From: Pisaster brevispinus
Lineage: Eukaryota; Echinodermata; Asteroidea; Forcipulatida; Asteriidae
Length of the DNA stretch: 64,000 nucleotides
Direction: 5' to 3'
Assembly (NCBI GenBank): GCA_023634235.1
Contig: JAMKCF010000014.1
Coordinates: 4,911,501 to 4,975,500 of the forward strand
Part shown: in pieces, positions 1 through 11,246 of the stretch
Layout of the letters: the number at the start of each line of letters is the position of its first letter
How positions within the stretch are numbered: position 1 is the first letter of the stretch
The notes under the pieces: model-generated
Told to the model about the DNA's origin: nothing
What the model saw: only the letters and a program-made list of their open reading frames with translations
The model's database searches: none
Made by a program: the position numbers and the translations under genes

Positions 1-1301
1 ATGTCATCGAGAGTACATGCAGATTAATTGTAATAATTTGGGAGGCTAATCATCCTAACTCGCAGCTGAGATGCTGAATTGCCATTGGGGGAAACTGCTC
101 TCCCAAATCTGGGCAAAACAGTGGGAAAAATTGGGCACAGCAAGAAGAGAAAAAAAAATGGATAGAGAAAGCAAAAAAATTTGTTTGACCCAGTGTTTGA
201 AATTGGTACTTGGTATTTTTACCTTTTAAAATTTCAGGCAAATCAACTCGTCTGCCCCCATAACCAAAGAGGCCCCATTAGCCCTTGTGATTTGTCAAGG
301 GCGCAACTACAATGTGGTCGAGCCGAAAAATCTAAAGGCTTCTAAAGCAGCCAGCCAAATCGACTCATATATGACCTCCATATAATATGCCCATAATGAT
401 TTATTTTTCCAGAGGGACGAAAAAGGAGGGCCCTGAGAAAACCCATTGTGGCACGGGAGAGTACCAATGCACAACTCTACTCACAAACCATTGTGGCACG
501 GGAGAGAACCAACGCACAACTCTACTCACAAACCATTGTGGCACGGGAGAGAACCAACACACAACTCTACTCACAAACCATTGTGGCACGGGAGAGAACC
601 AACGCACAACTCTACTCACAAACCATTGTGGCACGGGAGAGAACCAACGCACAACTCTACTCACAAACCATTGTGGCACGGGAGAGAACCAACGCACAAC
701 TCTACTCACAAACCATTGTGGCACGGGAGAGAACCAACGCACAACTCTACTCACAAACCATTGTGGCACGGGAGAGAACCAACGCACAACTCTACTCACA
801 AACCATTGTGGCACGGGAGAGAACCAACGCACAACTCTACTCACAATTTGCCCAGCTGGGAATCGTAGGGGCCACAGTGGTGTGAGGCGAGAACTTTACA
901 AACAATACCACCCTAAAGGACGGGTATACCTTTGGTAATTACTCCAAAAACAACAAAAACTTACTTGGTAAACAGCACCGGAGAGCTGTTGACATTATAA
1001 AAACATTGCTTGATACGAAACCCTTTGAAGTAATGTTGTTTTAGAGAAAGAGGCAATTTTTTACCCCCCAAATCTGAGAAAGGCTTCAGGCATAAATCCT
1101 TTCTCAGGCTTCTGAAAGCACACATTGCTACTGTATGTGACAAGGGTTTTTTTCTTTCATTGTTTTCTTGCAACTTCGATGACTAATTGAGCCAAAAAGT
1201 TTAAAATATTGTTCTTTCATGCATATGTTGGGATACACCAAAGATACCGGTCTTTGACAATTACTAAACATATACCAAGGCCTCAATGTTACAAAACTCA
1301 C
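1..1301 (-). other. Partial intron 1 of the SLC22-like gene
   Basis: Non-coding apart from the 45-bp minisatellite at 443-847. Reading frames through that array are open only because the unit is 45 bp and lacks stops. No other exon with acceptable splice sites is visible. Confidence 0.55.
443..847. repeat. 45-bp minisatellite, nine copies
   Basis: Nine head-to-tail copies start at 443, 488, 533, 578, 623, 668, 713, 758 and 803. Most are identical. The first (about 464-473) and third (about 556) copies carry substitutions. The unit runs CCATTGTGGCACGGGAGAG then AACCAACGCACAACTCTACT. Because 45 is divisible by three and the unit has no stop, all three plus frames and one minus frame stay open across it. 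Confidence 0.95.
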
Positions 1302-1547
1302 CTCCGAGACAATGGATGTAAACTTTGTACCATAAACGAAACTCTTGCAGGGAGGGTTGAGGTCACACGCATTGACTTCGTGAGCCCGTCCCTGGCAACG
1401 GAAGCTTGGTTCTTTCCCAACAAAGACCAGCGTCATAATGAAGGGCCCTTGAAATATTCCAAGAACAAACAGGATGAGCATGTGTAACCTCTGGATGTAA
1501 CCCAACCCACCGACTCTCTCCAAGGCATCATCAAAGTCTATCCCCAT
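1302..1547 (-). CDS. SLC22-type organic ion transporter, first coding exon (gene continues off the left edge)
   Basis: Encodes 82 residues from an ATG in good context (ACCATGG) to a consensus donor GTGAGT (1301-1296), ending in phase 0. The start MGIDFDDALERVGGLGYIQR fits the cytoplasmic N-terminus of SLC22 family members (FDDVLE..G..G.YQ). A hydrophobic first membrane segment follows (about residues 22-45), then an extracellular loop with three cysteines ending FVYGTKFTSIVSE, which in the family leads into a W-x-L-V-C stretch supplied by the next exon. The loop is shorter than in typical animal members. SLC22 proteins are 12-helix transporters of organic cations, anions or carnitine at the plasma membrane; substrate cannot be predicted from this exon. 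No second exon is recognisable in 1-1301, so intron 1 exceeds 1.3 kb. The exon call is firm; the subfamily is not. Confidence 0.75.
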
Positions 1548-3338
1548 GGTAAAAGCTGGTCACTGGGTTCACCTCCAATTGACCTTTGACCTTAAAGACT
1601 AAGAAGAGCCTCCTCAGCGTGCTTCAATGTACCAAGAAACGACCTGTCAAAAACGAATTAACAGTAAGAGAATTTAATTGACAAAGTTTGGCTATTTTTT
1701 TGTTATGTTGACCATCAGTTATCATTGATGCAAGCAGTCGCTTCGTTCAATTTGTTGTTCAAAACAAACAGGGCGAAAAAGTCATCCTCACTTTTCTAGG
1801 ACTGTTATAAATTGACATTGATACTATTTAGATTTCATATTCGTTGATAGCGACAGAAAAAAGTAATTTGCTTCTTTCTGCAGGAAAATACTTCGGTTAA
1901 TTTATACAGTTACGTGATTCTGAATTTTGGGTTGAATTGCTTGTATTTTGTTTTGAATTGTTACATAAATTTGGGGCATGAACAACATAACAAAGTTGGG
2001 GTGTTAGGGGGCGACTTTGCTTGGGGCTAGATGACTGGCATTCCTAGTACTACTACTTCTACTATGCAATTTATGATGAGTGTAGCACTAATAAGTACTC
2101 TAGTATTACATGTGTATTAGTAACTCTTTTAAAAATATATAAACATTGAAACTACAAGTGCCTGTAAATAATATAAACAGCTAAAAAATAAACTTTTCTT
2201 CCAGTTCCAGTAACTGCATGGCCTCAATTTATTTTGATATTTTAACATTTTTAGGTCATGAGGTTGAATAAGTTAAACACTAAACAGTAATGCTCGTACC
2301 ATGGAGCCTCCTACCTAGCCTAGCCCAGGTTGGACCTCTCCGTTGTCTTCCCCACAACTGCAAAATACTGGAATTCACTTCCCTACTCAACAACCAGGAT
2401 CACTAGCCCCACTAAGTTTCGGCGCACACACACTCAGTCTTAGGTGCGCATAAATCTAACTAGCTCTTCCCTCCTGATCTGACATCATACTGAGTGTTGT
2501 TCCTAGGAAGGAGCTGATCAATTATCACATCAAGATCAAGATCAAGATCAAGGTCCTAAGTTCCCAGCACTACCAGCCACTACCATTACTACCAGACTAC
2601 CACTAGTACCAGTGGTACCAGTAGTAGCAGTACCAGTCCCATGTCACGTACCAGAAAGTAATATAATTTAATTACTGGTACATTATTCGATTTTTACTTA
2701 ATTATTTACTTACGGTATTTACTTTTAAATGCAAGTCTCGCACAGAAGAAGTATATGCTTGGCACCCTCAAATATAACTTGTGTACACAAAAATGGAAAA
2801 ACGTCAAAACATGAGTAAATTACGAGTCAGTTTGTGACCCTACCACGGTGAAAAAATAGCTAGCGCGACGATGGTCACTGTGGGTGTGGAGGAAGAGCAC
2901 TCTATACACGAATCAGTCGTGCCATCACTCTTTTATCAATTTATCATCTTCCACTCTAACTAAATTTTAAAGAAAGCTCTGGTTTGTGTTTTTAGCTAAC
3001 AATGATTCACATTTATATCGTTTGCAGTCTTATTTGTCTTTCCGTTTCTTCTTGTATTCATTTTTACTTTAAAACTGAACTGATATGTTGCGATAGATGG
3101 CGGCCTGTATATTAGGTCTGGTGACTGTTACAAGTTTATTACAATGGAAAGTGATCTTTACAAAAATGCCTGGAATCCAGACGTTCTAGTTTGTTAGTTG
3201 ATTGTTAGCTATTTGGAACCGGGACCAGAGTCTGAGCTTGGTCTGGGGGACAAACAGACGCGTCGTCTGCCGCGGCTATCTCCCCCTGAAGCTGAAACGG
3301 CGCCCATAGGCGAATATACGGAAGCTGGATAGTGCCAG
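1548..3338. other. Upstream flank of the SLC22-like gene; no gene seen
   Basis: AT-rich DNA with no supported coding region. It should contain the transporter promoter, but no clear TATA or initiator could be fixed. It holds a short GATCAA microsatellite (about 2526-2550) after GGAGCTGATCAATTATCACA; a related sequence recurs at 33869-33918. An AGT/ACC-rich simple stretch follows at about 2570-2640. Confidence 0.5.
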
Positions 3339-3819
3339 GTACGGAAGCCGGATAGTGCCAGGTAAGAAGTGAAATATTTTTTCATGATCGCGAGAATATT
3401 TTTTTTGTACCATTATCGGCCGCCACTTATTATCTGGCGGCCGCCACTTAATTATCCGGCAGCCGCCACTTGTTATTATTCGTGGTAACACGAGAGCAAT
3501 CAAAACACATTGCATGCACGCACTCAAAATTCGCAAAGTAAAGAACGTGTAGTCCAGATAATTAAGTGGCGGCGGCCGCCGGATAATTAACTGGCGGCCG
3601 CCGGATAAATAAGTGGTGGCCGCCGGATAATTAAGTGGCGGCCGCCGGATAATAAGTGGTGGCCGCCGGATAATTAAGTGGCGGCCGCCGGATAATAAGT
3701 GGCGGCCGCCGGATAATAAGTGGCGGCCGCCAGATAAATGGTACCAAAAAAAATATTCTCGCGCTCATTAAAAAAAACATTTCACTTCTTATCTCCTTGT
3801 GCACTATCCGGCTTCCGTA
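3339..3819. mobile_element. Foldback-type (long inverted repeat) element with GCGGCCGC tandem repeats
   Basis: The left arm (3339-3475) starts ACGGAAGCCGGATAGTGC and runs through AAGAAGTGAAAT, GCGAGAATATT and GTACCAT into copies of GGCGGCCGCCACTTATTAT. The right arm (3557-3819) is the reverse complement in the same order and ends GCACTATCCGGCTTCCGT. About 80 bp of unrelated sequence separates the arms. The right arm carries about eight 22-24 bp copies of the GCGGCCGC unit (3565-3733), the left about three, so copy number has drifted between arms. A second copy of the terminal motif lies just outside the left end (3318-3338). No transposase is encoded. Confidence 0.85.
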
Positions 3820-4499
3820 GACATCTGACTCTGAGTAGAATCAGTTTCAAATTGTTAAATGTTAAACAATCAAATTTATCGCGGACTTATATAAAGTATT
3901 CATTTGGGGGGTGGGGGTGGGGGTCGGGTAAAATTAGAGTTGCCTTACAAGATGATGTTGAGTGCTTTAATTGTTTTGTAATTGGTTGATTGATTTGTTT
4001 TTGTTCTGGCCAGCTGATTTGACTTCCTCTTCCTGATGATTATTCCATTTGTATTCAACCAACCTGAAGCAAAATGTACGGTCGCCTGCTCCAATCAAGA
4101 CTCATAACCTTTGCCTGCACTTTTTTCATCGAATCACTGTTCACCTACCTCTTACTGTCAAAAACAGAGGACTTATTTGTAAGCAGGGGTGCACTAAGGA
4201 AACGTTATTCCCTTGCACATTAGAGACATTTCAAACAACCAGGCGTTTATAGATTCGGCAAACAACCTTGTCTACTTGAAAAAGCAATTGAACGGCGAGT
4301 CTGGCTTAGGGGTCCACCCGATTATCCCACCCAACGCAACGCCGGATACCCCAAAATGCAACACCACAGTGTCTATCTTATTACCAGCCCTCTACCCCTT
4401 TATGGCGTGGATGGAATATCTACCATTCTGGCAGGAGTTCATGCGCAGCTCCTTGAGAGGTGACCTAGTTCTAAAGGAGTACGGATGCTGCATCTTCAG
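3820..4499. other. Intergenic, no supported gene
   Basis: Contains a G-rich run at 3906-3927. An open frame at 4213-4542 has no recognisable family features and is not called as a gene. Confidence 0.4.
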
Positions 4500-4639
4500 T
4501 GTCCTCAGCAACAGTGTGATGTCGACATCCGTGTCACCATGAACGAGTCACTCCTGCAGAGCAGTGATGCCATCATTCTCAACATGTTTCCCAACATTCT
4601 GAAAGATCAGCTCTTGGATCTTCTTTCCCATTTGAGGTT
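4497..4639 (+). pseudogene. Possible decayed exon, glycosyltransferase-like (tentative)
   Basis: One plus frame reads CDVDIRVTMNESLLQSSDAI followed by ILNMFPNILKDQLLDLL and SHLR, with protein-like composition. The pattern C-x-V, then N-x-S-L-L-x-x-S-D-A-I, loosely resembles the stretch before the conserved core of alpha-1,3-fucosyltransferases (GT10). A stop lies upstream in the same frame (about 4462), no acceptor is clear and no neighbouring exon was found, so this is at best a remnant. Confidence 0.2.
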
Positions 4640-4643
4640 CGTT

Positions 4644-4719
4644 ATTTTGACAGCCTAATAAATGTTAAATTGTTGAGGTACCTTGACAGCCTAATAAATG
4701 TTAAATTGTTGAGGTACCT
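4644..4719. repeat. Direct duplication, about 38 bp
   Basis: GACAGCCTAATAAATGTTAA followed by ATTGTTGAGGTACC occurs twice in tandem with a few bases between (about 4649 and 4685). Confidence 0.85.
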
Positions 4720-4750
4720 GTCGCTAATAGGATTCAAACTGCCTCTAGCT

Positions 4751-4935
4751 ACCGGGCTATCTCCGTGGTCTACTGGTAAGACATCTGCTCTAGAATGGCA
4801 AAGGTCAATGGTTCAAATCCAACCCGAGTAAGATGCCTAATGGGGTTTTTTTTCACAGGACTCTGGAAAATACTGATTATACAGTGCTTTTACACACATC
4901 GGTGTATGGGTTAAACCAAATAGTATGTGACAGCC
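4751..4935 (+). mobile_element. tRNA-derived SINE (family 2)
   Basis: A tRNA-like head has a box A-like GTGGTCTACTGG (4765-4776) and a box B GGTTCAAATCC (4810-4820). A body with GATTATACAGTGCTTTTAC and CATCGGTGTATGGGTTAAAC follows. The same head and body occur at 47281-47445. It is not a functional tRNA gene because head pairing is poor. Confidence 0.75.
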
Positions 4936-5754
4936 TAGTTGTCTGGAGGAAAAAGTAATGAGATTTTTGTTGTTACCCTCAGACATTTTTCGCAAGGAAT
5001 TCATGCAAGACAGCTTAAGACTCATCTGTCAGACTTGTTGAACCGGCGGCTACAATTGGTATACCTCACGCATAGTCCAAAGTATAGACTTTTCCTCTGT
5101 GCTGTACACAGATACAAAATCCCAGGTATTATGGTCCGTCTCCGAAGTTGACAATAGCTCCATATTTCAAATCTTACCTACAAGAAGCTACTAATCTCAC
5201 CGGATTAACATTTCATGGCCGCTTGCATTTTTTTCTTTTTGGGGCGATGGGCTTCGGACGTCAGATATTGCAATTCATGTGTCAAACACCTAGTACTTCT
5301 TAATTGCTATTTATGAACAAAGTAAAACATAATTAAAAAGTAGATGTTTGACCAGGATAACAGAGAATGAATTTATCTGAAAGTTCCAGAGGGGTTCATC
5401 ATTCCATCAAAGAGACCGCCACAAATTTCCAAGATTTTCAGGGGTGTTTGTTTGTTTTGTTTTTTTCCTCGCAATTGCACCACTGTAAGTTAATTAATCA
5501 TGTTGTTTAATTGTGATTTATTTATTTATATTGTTAATGGAAGTTTACTCCAAATAAGGCTAAAAAGCCACTCTTGGTTAGGGGTTCCAAGAAGAAAACA
5601 CATGTAAGATGACAATATCTCAGGGAAGGATCTGTTAGGGAGTATTGTAATGACTCCTGTGCCACCAAAGTGTTCCTTTTGCATACAGCGCAGTTGCTTG
5701 CCTCTAGGTTGCCAAGTTGCACTGTGTGACATGACCTTTAATGTGTACAGTACA
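4936..5754. other. Intergenic, nothing recognised
   Basis: Small open frames here show no family resemblance, start context or splice logic that would support a gene. Confidence 0.4.
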
Positions 5755-5844
5755 TTTGATTAATGCTCTGGTCAGAACTCGTAAGGCACATTAGTAAGGC
5801 ATGATAATACATAGATTGACGTTATGCGATAGCATTTAGGCCTA

Positions 5845-6333
5845 TTACTTCGGCATCTTGCAAATGTAACTCCTTTTCGTACCACAAAACTGATCGTTCC
5901 ATCCCACCCCTTTGATATTCTTCCAAAACTCAACGCAGTGCTCCGGGTTTTTACCGCCATTATTCGGCTCCCCTTAATGCCAGCTTTGGTAATTTTTTAG
6001 TGAGTTATCGGACCAGCTGTACAGACCGGGCCAGTGTAGCTCGTTCAATCCAATCCAGTAGCTGTACTCTCTATTTTCTCCAATAGATGTCTCAATTAAT
6101 TGTTTTATGAATGCGTTTTCACTGTAACTGTGAATAGATAAGAGATGAGGCGTCCGTCCCGCGTATGACCGCCGACAGCGTCCTTCAGCATGATGCCAAG
6201 TCTGCGAAGTGCCGTAGAGACGGTAGCAGTAATCTCCGTACGACGTCCAGTAAGTCGGACATTCACGTGGACACGCTGATGTAAAAGCCGCACCAAACGC
6301 AACCGAGAACACCACAATTGTCAGGGGAGACAT
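5845..6333 (-). pseudogene. C-type lectin copy 1, premature stop
   Basis: Starts at MSPLTIVVFSVAFG with a secretion signal (about residues 1-19) and reads through a normal lectin fold including CPRECPTYW, DYC and YWIGLNELHW. A TAA at 5974-5976 replaces codon 120. After the stop the same frame continues intact to the family terminus (EPN, WND, three cysteines, ICKMPK) and a terminal TAA at 5845-5847. The stop lies directly before the EPN motif, so the 119-residue product lacks the sugar- and calcium-binding loop. There is one in-frame nonsense codon and no frameshift, so loss is recent, or the base is polymorphic or a sequence error. Flank type A, shared with copies 2 and 5. Confidence 0.85.
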
Positions 6334-6916
6334 TGTTGAACCGCAAGTGACTGTCAGTTTACCTGCATGAACGAAATTTGAAAGGTAGAAATTAATAAGA
6401 TGTTGTGATTGTTATCAAGTATATTGGATCAAGCCATTCAACAAGTACGCTTTCACAACATTTTAAAAGAGATTCGTGATTCGTATTTTTTCGAGTAATG
6501 TATTATTTTCAACATAAAGTGATCACTGTAGATTTTAAACACAAACATAATCCTCAAAAATTAAGTCTGATACGGTAACTGTGTTGATTAAAAACAATTG
6601 TTTCGAACAATATTTGGCATTGTCTTCCGGCTGAAACTAAATTTGCAAATATATTCACTTCTATAAAATAATGGAACCTTTATTTGTAAATGTAAAATTT
6701 GACTTAAGATTCTATGGAACACCAGCAGCACCAAGGAATAGAATATTTTACGCATCATCAAATGAAGTAAAAAGTGTTCGTTATTCAAATCAAACTTTGA
6801 AGAGTTTTCGAACTGATGGTATTTTGGTGTGAAGGCGTGTGGTGGGCCCCTACTCCAAAAGTTTATTGATCCGCGTAAGTTTTCTTCATATTTTAGACCA
6901 ACTTTAGATCCCAATA

Positions 6917-7745
6917 GTTTCAATTACTAATGGAAGAAACTGAAAGAAAAATACTGAGATTTACGTCATCAGAACAGCGTTTGCCATTCAGGTATAGTCC
7001 GTGTCAGTTGTCCACAACAGTTGCATTAAAGTCAACCCCCACTCCCTCCCGGGAATGTAATAATCAACAAGTTTGGTCTACAAGAAAAAGCCCAGCATCA
7101 GCAGAATTAGGGTGATGCGTCACTACCAGGGTTCAGCACCCTACATCACCCCTTCACCTCCAGCTTATTCTGAACTCTTAGCAATGGCCACATCGGAAGC
7201 CTATCAGATGAAGATGCTACAAGCATTCAAGTTAGTAACCTACAGGTAATGCCCGATGTAAATTGGTAAACCTATACCCTACACAGATCAACGTTTGGAA
7301 GAAAAAGTGAAATTTCGAAATTATGCATTTTACCTGAAACATTTATCGGATGGATAGGCCTAGTGGAAGGGGATACTTTTCATAGTAAGCACTACCCACG
7401 ACAGAGATCGAAATAGTTCTGAAAGAGGTTGTCATGGAAATGCGTTTTGTTGTTCTACTCCTTCAGTAAAACATTATGATTCAGCAGGACGAGTTCTATT
7501 TTAACTAATTTGTACCACTCAAGAGATACCGGTAGTGAAGATTACTCATTGAGATTTTGACTCTCCAAATCAGCAATCTATTCCGCTGTCATAGATGAAC
7601 TTGCAGGACAGTTTACGTTACAAGTTCATATCAGAATTTCATTTTCTCATAAAGAAAGTGTATACACACATGGTGTTACCGCTCACAAACCGGCCTCCAC
7701 ACTTCAAACTAACCGGACTGTGCTTGTTAGAGAGGTGCAAACACT
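6917..7745. repeat. Type A upstream block, unit 1
   Basis: Begins near ACTAATGGAAGAAACTGAAA, includes GCATCAGCAGAATTAGGGTG (7094-7113) and ends near AGAGGTGCAAACACTGG. The same block is in units 2 and 5 and absent from units 3, 4 and 6. Downstream of it unit 1 lacks the CRE-like module. Confidence 0.75.
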
Positions 7746-9339
7746 GGACGATCTGGTTTTAAAGGGCAAACCTGATGTTATGAAACGTTGTAATGAAACA
7801 TCGGTTTCGACGTGTTTTGAAAGGTGACTCGAAGCTTACAACTAACACACTGAAGGGATTAATAATATTATGAAAAGCCGGGTGTATACCTTACCCCTTT
7901 TTTTGGTTACTACTTCACACTTCAATGGAGCTTCTGAAAAACTCTTGGATAGTCCTGTCAAGTCTGTTTGCTGATGATCACTCTTTGAAAGTCTCGGGAA
8001 GAGTGGTTGAAACCCAACAGTAGGCTTGGTTTTAAGTATGACTGTCGAACTTAATCATTATATCGGCACCGGATGTCAGCAGGTCGTTGCGTGTGATCTC
8101 TGGAGTTGCTAGTCAAGTAGCCTATAGTTTGGCTTTTGTAATGGGAAAATGTAACGCATATCGGTACAAAATGGTATAGAGGAAAAATCTGGTAAAGTCT
8201 TTATTCTGATGATCACTCTTTGAAAAGTCACAACAACAACCGGATGTCAAGAGGTCACTGCGTGTGATCTCTCGAGTTGCTAGTCACGTAGCTAGTTTGT
8301 TTCCTTCTTCTTCCTCATTTTATCAAGTAAAGTGTTGTTTGTAGAAGAAAAACGTTTCTCGGACCCCCATTGTTACCCAAAACAACAAGCAATTACGCCA
8401 CTGACTAACAAATGCCGGCGCTCTGGATTGTAGTCCTTTCGACCAAACTTGTGATCATGGTTGGAATGGACTGGTTTGGCCTGAAGTGGTCTTTTAGAGT
8501 TTTAGGGAACCCTCCTTTGCAAAAGAAAAACCCTCGTAAGCATTTTTCCGATCCTAAAATTCATGGTGAAATTTGCCTTTTTTGTATTATGAATAACTAT
8601 ATCGTCTCACAGGGCCTATTTATGAATTTTATTTCCTAACTAGTTTACATTATACTAACCTAATAAGTTGCACTGCCCCTGTTATGTTGTACCCACTGTC
8701 CGATGACGTATATCTTTGTTTAATTTTCTTAATTAGTAATCGAAGTCATTTTAAATCTACAACAGTCTGAATTTGCAGTGTTTTTGAACGCCTAATTACG
8801 CGTGTGTAAACCGAACTTACAAGGGGGCGAAACAACTAAAATGAACAGTTTTTTCCGTTGCTGTTATTCTTATTATTTCATTTGGCTATTGGTATCAAGA
8901 AATAACAAACAGGCATTGAAATAAAGATACAAAAACTGTAGTTGTGATGCAGGGGAATTTGCCATTGAAAGCGCCCTCATGCGGTCAGAAACGCGGTCAA
9001 TATTACGCTCGAGCATTAATCCAAAAGGTTTACGAAGAAAATGTAGGTATAGGACAACATTTTTAGGCAGAATGCCTTAAATAAATATTCAAGCATACTT
9101 TTGAAGTAGCGGCCTATACATCGAACTATAAACCTTAACCCAGAAATACCAGTTCGAAGACTCTAGAAATATATTGGAAATACTGACACTTGTTATTTCA
9201 ACTTGATAACGCGTAAATAATTGATTTTATTCCTTGTCGCTTAAAAAATGTGTTCAACTGAAGTAAACTTTAGATTTAGAAATAATTTAATCTAACGTCT
9301 TTCTTGAACGTTGTTAGAACTTATAATTTATAAGTGTGT

Positions 9340-9490
9340 AATAAACCATAAGTTCCACAGCTCTTTTATTTGTATGTTCCACACAGCTTATATCTCGAGT
9401 TTCCACAGCTTTTCAAGTTCAACTATTTGCTCTTTAAGTTCGCTTATTACTTCTAGTTCCAAAGCTGATTATTTCTATGTTCCACAGGTT
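9340..9490. repeat. Degenerate TTCCACAGCT repeats, unit 1
   Basis: Loose copies of a 20-25 bp unit around TTCCACAGCTTATTATTTCT. Short version of the array at 12950-13600. Confidence 0.6.
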
Positions 9491-10016
9491 ATTTTAACAA
9501 TAACAAACAATAAATCCAGGGACGAAAACAATCTTAGGCTGCTCTGGAAAATAAAATGAACGTTTATAAAAAGTGTATTCGTTTATATAGGAATGTAACT
9601 GAATGAATTAGTAAGCGAACATCACGATTATTTTAATAAAAATAAGCAATGCACTTAAAAATGATATCTTCAGCCTTTCTTGCTGTCACCACCATTTTAT
9701 GGTATTTTTTGGCAACAGTTAAGTGATAACATTGTAGTAAAAGGGAAAAAACACAAACTTGAGTATTTTGTTTCATCACTGTTTCGAATGAGCGACCGTC
9801 GTGGCCGAATTGATGACTGTAGCCAGATTGCTGAAACTGACTATTTTCTACATTGCAGCATCAGACATAGCCGTAGCTGCATAGGAATGGTCCACATTGA
9901 GGTTTTAAGGCATATTATTTTTCTGAGCAGTTACTTATTCAATTCTAATCAAATAGACTTGGGATCCTTCGAGTACGCACAGTCTTCTATTAAATTGACG
10001 TTATGCGAAAGGTAAT

Positions 10017-10391
10017 TTACTTTGACATCTTGCAAACGTAACCCCTTTGACTGCTACATACGTTATCGTTCCAACCCACGATGTTCTTGTGATTCTTAAT
10101 CTCAACGCAGTGCTCCCCGCTTCCGTTCGGTTCTCCAGGTTGCCAGTTTTGGTAAGTTATCCTCGAGTTGTCGGACCATATGTAATTACCGGGCCAGAGT
10201 AACTCGCTCAATCCTATCCAGTAACTATGTTGTGCCCCATGAGCTGTCGCCATTAATTGTTTTATGAATGCATTTTCTCCGTAACTGTGAATAAACACCA
10301 GATGAGGCGTCCGTCCCGAGTATGCTCGCCGACATTTTCCTTCGGCATGATGCCATGTCTGCGGAGTGTGGTAGAGACGGTAGCAGTAATC
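10017..10391 (-). pseudogene. C-type lectin copy 2, 5'-truncated
   Basis: Homology begins at DYCYRLYHTPQTWHH (10391) and runs in frame to CKMSK and a TAA at 10017. It retains YWIGL, EPN, WND and the last five cysteines of the fold. The signal peptide and the first 36 or so residues are missing, and a stop lies just upstream in frame. The sequence joins directly at about 10391-10400 to a segment that in unit 5 lies about 1 kb upstream of the lectin start (compare 10398-10530 with 24595-24720), so a deletion removed promoter and N-terminus. An ATG at 10298 could start a fragment, but it would not be secreted. Confidence 0.85.
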
Positions 10392-10394
10392 AAT

Positions 10395-10990
10395 AATAAT
10401 TTACAAGAAAAACACAAGCATCAGCAGAATTAGGGTGATGCACCACTACCAGGGTTCATCACCCTACCTCACCCCCTGCACCTCCAGCTTAGTCTGTAAT
10501 CTTGGACAATGTGCCACATCCGAAGCGAATAGGCCTATCAAGTTGCTTCAAGCGTTCAAGAAATTATGCATTTTACCTGAAACATTTATCGAATGGATTA
10601 GTGGAAGGGGGTACTTTTGATAGAAAGCACTATCCACGAAAGAGATCAAAGTTCTGAAAGAAGTTGTCATGATAATGCGTTTTGTTCTTCTTCTCCTTCA
10701 GCAGAATATATTAGATTCAGCAGGACGAGTTCTATTTTAACTAATTTGTACCACTCAAGAGATACCGGTAGTGAAGATTTTATCATTGAGATTTTGACTC
10801 TCCAAAACAAGCCATCTATTCCGCTGTCACAGATGAACTTGCAGGACAGTTTACGTTACAACTTCATATCCGAATTTCATTTTCTCATAAAGAAAGTGTA
10901 TACACACATGGTGTTACCGCTCACAAACCGGCCCTCACACTTCAAACTAAACGACTGCGCTTGTTAGAGAGTTGCAAACACTGAATGGTG
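10395..10990. repeat. Type A upstream block, unit 2 (left part deleted)
   Basis: Starts at the truncation point of lectin copy 2 and then matches 24595-25285, including GCATCAGCAGAATTAGGGTG (10419-10438) and the ACAGTTTACGTTACAA stretch near 10848. Confidence 0.75.
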
Positions 10991-11238
10991 TTGATGACCC
11001 CATTAAGTCTTTCGATTGCAGAATGGTGGCCCCATAATGAGTAGACTCCGTTCAAAACGCAGACAGTTTGATTTGGTGCCGCGCAGTCGTTCGTGGAAAA
11101 ACATCTCGCAAACTCTTTCGGCCACAAAAAAAAAACCCAAAACCCAAACAAAACACGTTTGTTCGTTTGCATAGCACTGAATCTTCGCAAAAAAAATAAA
11201 TCTATGATATAAAATTCCGGATACGTGCGGCGTAACGA

Positions 11239-11246
11239 TGATGTCA
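11239..11246. promoter_or_regulatory. Degenerate CRE-like site, unit 2
   Basis: TGATGTCA within the conserved context GTAACGATGATGTCACAAGG; one base off the palindrome kept in units 3, 4 and 6. It serves a truncated lectin. Confidence 0.35.

Noticed and set aside
387..938. Repetitive proteins predicted across the 45-bp minisatellite
   Set aside because: Open in three plus frames and one minus frame only because the unit is stop-free and divisible by three; no start context or splice signals.
4213..4542. 109-residue open frame
   Set aside because: No family resemblance; the more protein-like signal in this area is in another frame.
4751..4830. A tRNA gene at 4751 (and at 47281)
   Set aside because: Box A and B are present, but the arms do not pair well and a shared SINE body follows both.
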